A stretch of 39,903 nt of DNA from Clostridia bacterium (GTDB lineage: Bacteria > Bacillota > Peptococcia > Peptococcales > BICA1-8), in assembly GCA_012720075.1 (NCBI GenBank), contig JAAXZE010000036.1:1-39903 (forward strand), given 5' to 3'. Shown one piece after another: positions 37,380 to 39,903 of the stretch. Position 1 is the first letter of the stretch. Each line of letters starts with the position of its first letter. The position numbers were made by a program, and so were the translations under genes. The notes under the pieces were generated by a model, which was not told the origin of the DNA, searched no databases, and saw only the letters and a program-made list of their open reading frames with translations.

Positions 37380-38583
37380 GCAGAAAAGGTATCTTTTTTT
37401 GCTGGTGGTTATAATCCCGCTGCTTTTTTCGGGCTGTTGGGATAAAAAGGAGATTAACCAAATCGGCTTTGCCGTCGGACTGGGATTAGATAAGGAGGGA
37501 GGTGATTATCAAATAACTACCCAGATGGCTTTGCCGGCCCTTCTGGAAGGCGGAGGGGGCGGCGAGGAGCCGCCGGTTTGGCTGGTAAGCGGCAAGGGCA
37601 GAACAATATTTGAAGCCATCAGGGATGTTAACACCAGGTCGGCCAGGAAACCTTTTTGGGGGCATTTAAATGTGATTGTTTTCGGTGAGGAAGTAGCTAA
37701 AGACGGGCTTGTACCGGTGTTGGACTTATTGAGCCGAGGAAAAGAATTACGAAGATCCAATTATGTTGTGGTTGCCCAAGGAAAGGCCAAGGATATCTTG
37801 GAGGCCCAGCCCAAATTAGAAAGCATCAATGCCGTGTTTATCAGTTAATTAATTGAAAACAGGACCGGACAGTCCGTTTCCACTGCCGTTACCATCAATG
37901 ATCTATTGCTAACTTTAAGCTCTGCAGGAAAAGAAAATGTTTTGCCCCGGATAAAGGCACTGGATCAGGAGAGTTTTCTGCCCCCTGCCAAAGAAAAAGA
38001 AACATCGAAAGAGGGAGAAGAAAAGCCTAAAGAGATTTTGGAAATGAGAGGTTCCGGTTTCTTTAAGGGTGACAAGCTTATAGGCTGGTTGGATGAAGAA
38101 ACCACCCGCGGTTATCTCTGGGTGAGAGGAGAGGTAAAAGGCGGTGTAGTTGTTGTCGAAAATCCCGTGGACCCCAATGCCTTTATCTCTCTGGAAATAA
38201 AGAGCAGCAAAAGTAAGATTATACCTAGAATTGATAAGGAAAATATCCAAATTGATATTAATGTTTCTTCTTCTTTAAATTTAGTGGAAAACGCCGGCTC
38301 CATTAATGTTGAAAATGAAAAAACTATCCGGGATTTGCAGCAAAGGGCTGCGGAAGCCATAAAAAAGGAAATTCAAAAGGCCGTTATTAAAGCCCAGGAA
38401 ACAAAAAGCGATTTTTTGGGAATGGGAGAGGTGGTTAGAGCCTTATATCCCAAGGTTTGGGAAGGATTGAATTGGTCCGAGGAAGTTCCCTTTGTGGATA
38501 TTAATATTGATGTTCAAGTGGATGTTGAAGAGGCGGCCATGACCTTAGGACCGGTTATGTTGCCTTCCCAACGTTTGAAATAA
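37372..38583 (+). pseudogene. gerKC: Ger(x)C/GerKC-type germination lipoprotein interrupted by one in-frame TAA (37846-37848)
   Basis: MPKQKRYLFLLVVIIPLLFSGCWDKKEINQIGFAVGLGLD...KLESINAVFIS*LIENRTGQSVSTAVTINDLLLTLSSAGKE...RGSGFFKGDKLIGWLDEETTRGYLWVRGEV...; both halves in one frame. Confidence 0.9.
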
Positions 38584-38676
38584 ATTTGGGGTTAAGGTCA
38601 AAAAAACGTGTCATCGTGTCGCCGTGACATCGAAGATTGTAAATATGCGGCCAATGACCAGAAAAAAATGGCTATT

Positions 38677-38759
38677 GTAGGGGCAAACCTATGTGTTTGC
38701 CCTAATATGATTATTTTGATGTAAACATTGGTTAGGGTGTACACCAGGTCCGTCCCTAC
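38677..38759. repeat. Dispersed palindromic repeat, copy C
   Basis: gtaggggcaaacctatgtgtttgccctaa...tagggtgtacaccaggtccgtccctac. Confidence 0.75.
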
Positions 38760-39004
38760 GCGTATAACAAAAAAATATAGTGATATGGTGTAACAGTGAC
38801 ATCGTGATGTTAACTGTCTAAATCCTATTTCTTGTCTCTTGCTTCCTGCTTCTTGTATCATGTTCAAAAGAATCTTCTTGGGATACAGTGGGTAAAATTT
38901 ATTTTCCGCAACTATGGCACTTAAAATAAAAAAGGTGTAATAAAATCCTTCTCTCAAGGATATGATTTATTGATATATTACTTTGAGGGAAGGAGGCATT
39001 GTAA

Positions 39005-39637
39005 ATGTCGAGAAAATTTCTTATCCTGTTTACGATTCTTATTTTTCTAACTTTTGCCCTTGTCGGCTGCGGTGTAGTGGATAAGCTTCTGTCAATTAAA
39101 GAAGATTTTAAAGGAGCGGAGAATAGTGAAGAAGACATAAATGAGCAATTAGGGGAAATAGAGGTAGATATTACAAGTCCCCAGGGATCTGACCTTGTAG
39201 TAGGCGAGCCCATAGAATATAAAAAGGTTTTACTGTATTTTGGTTCAGCCGACGGAAAGCATTTGGTGGCTGTTGAGAAGGAAATACCAAAAGTTGAAGG
39301 TATAGCCCGCGAAACCATTAATGCCCTTATTGAAGGTCCTGATTTTCAAAGCGGTCTTTTGCCCACTATTCCCGCCGGAACCAGCTTATTGGACATTAAC
39401 GTGAAGGAAAACGGCTTATGCATAGTTGATTTCAGTAAGGAATTAGTAGCCAATCTGCCCGGCGGAGAACAAAATGAGCAATTGGCGGTCTATTCCATTG
39501 TAAATACCCTGTGCCAGTTTCCTACCATTGACCAGGTGGAGTTTAGAGTAGAAGGGCAGAAGATGGATACTCTACTGGGTTATGTTCAATTGGATCCGGC
39601 AGTTTCTGCTAATGCTGACATGGTAATTAAGAGGTAA
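39005..39637 (+). CDS. GerMN-domain lipoprotein (second copy)
   Basis: Lipobox LVGCG; VLLYFGSADGKHLVAVEKEIPKVEGIARETINALIEGP...CIVDFSKELVANLPGGEQNEQLAVYSIVNTLCQFPTIDQVEFRVEGQ. Confidence 0.9.
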   Translation: MSRKFLILFTILIFLTFALVGCGVVDKLLSIKEDFKGAENSEEDINEQLGEIEVDITSPQGSDLVVGEPIEYKKVLLYFGSADGKHLVAVEKEIPKVEGIARETINALIEGPDFQSGLLPTIPAGTSLLDINVKENGLCIVDFSKELVANLPGGEQNEQLAVYSIVNTLCQFPTIDQVEFRVEGQKMDTLLGYVQLDPAVSANADMVIKR

Positions 39638-39671
39638 TGCTCAACGAATAGATAGACTAATATTAACAATA

Positions 39672-39701
39672 CCTTACCCATAATTTGGGTAGGGTTTTTT
39701 T
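39672..39701 (+). terminator. Rho-independent terminator
   Basis: ccttaccca-taatt-tgggtaggg followed by a T run. Confidence 0.8.
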
Positions 39702-39903
39702 GTTAGGACAGAAAAAAATATTAGTTTGCGAAATTTGTAGAAAAAATAAATTCTTTTATATATAAGCATTTTGCAAAATAGCTTTTTTATATAAGATAAA
39801 AGGTAATTTTAGCCAAATATCTTAACTTTTTTAATTCAAATTTAAATTGACAGGTAATTTTGTGAGTATCCTAAAAGAGAATCACCTAAAAATACATACA
39901 CTA

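Noticed and set aside
22-37848. Selenocysteine or pyrrolysine as the explanation for the in-frame stops
   Set aside because: All three codons are TAA, not TGA or TAG, and no SECIS/PYLIS-like structure or Sec/Pyl machinery was seen in the window.
1-39903. Complete UAA-to-sense genetic code reassignment
   Set aside because: TAA ends several genes directly before intrinsic terminators (e.g. 30559-30561 followed by the 30561-30588 hairpin; 4584-4586 followed by the 4581-4609 hairpin), so it clearly works as a stop here.

Overview
A 39.9-kb, moderately low-GC, chromosomal-looking window. Gene content (GerK-type spore germination operon, two GerMN lipoproteins, Rex, Lgt, SLH protein) suggests a spore-forming Firmicute, possibly Peptococcaceae-like. 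Most of the window is core metabolism: murI, an SLH-domain surface protein, a DEAD-box helicase, a cysteine desulfurase plus thiI, a MutM-like glycosylase, an almost complete shikimate operon (aroF-aroA-aroE-aroC-aroK-aroB-aroH), a CaCA exchanger with a putative papain-like protein, ogt, lutC plus a lutB/lutA-like fusion, a Crp/Fnr regulator, rex, lgt and gerKA-KB-KC. I saw no prophage, transposase, CRISPR array, tRNA or rRNA. The most unusual signal is that three otherwise well-conserved genes (a CoA-disulfide-reductase-like gene at the left edge, a YitT-family gene and gerKC) are each interrupted by one in-frame TAA, with homology continuing in the same frame directly afterwards. Other points of interest are a tandem beta-repeat architecture in the SLH protein, a three-copy ~80-bp palindromic intergenic element, a GTGA-N6-TCAC operator over the rex promoter, a hairpin that would sequester a Shine-Dalgarno, a terminator inside the 3' coding end of a convergent gene, and a divergent MutM. 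No clear novel defence or mobile system was found. All family calls come from reading motifs by eye; no database search was run.
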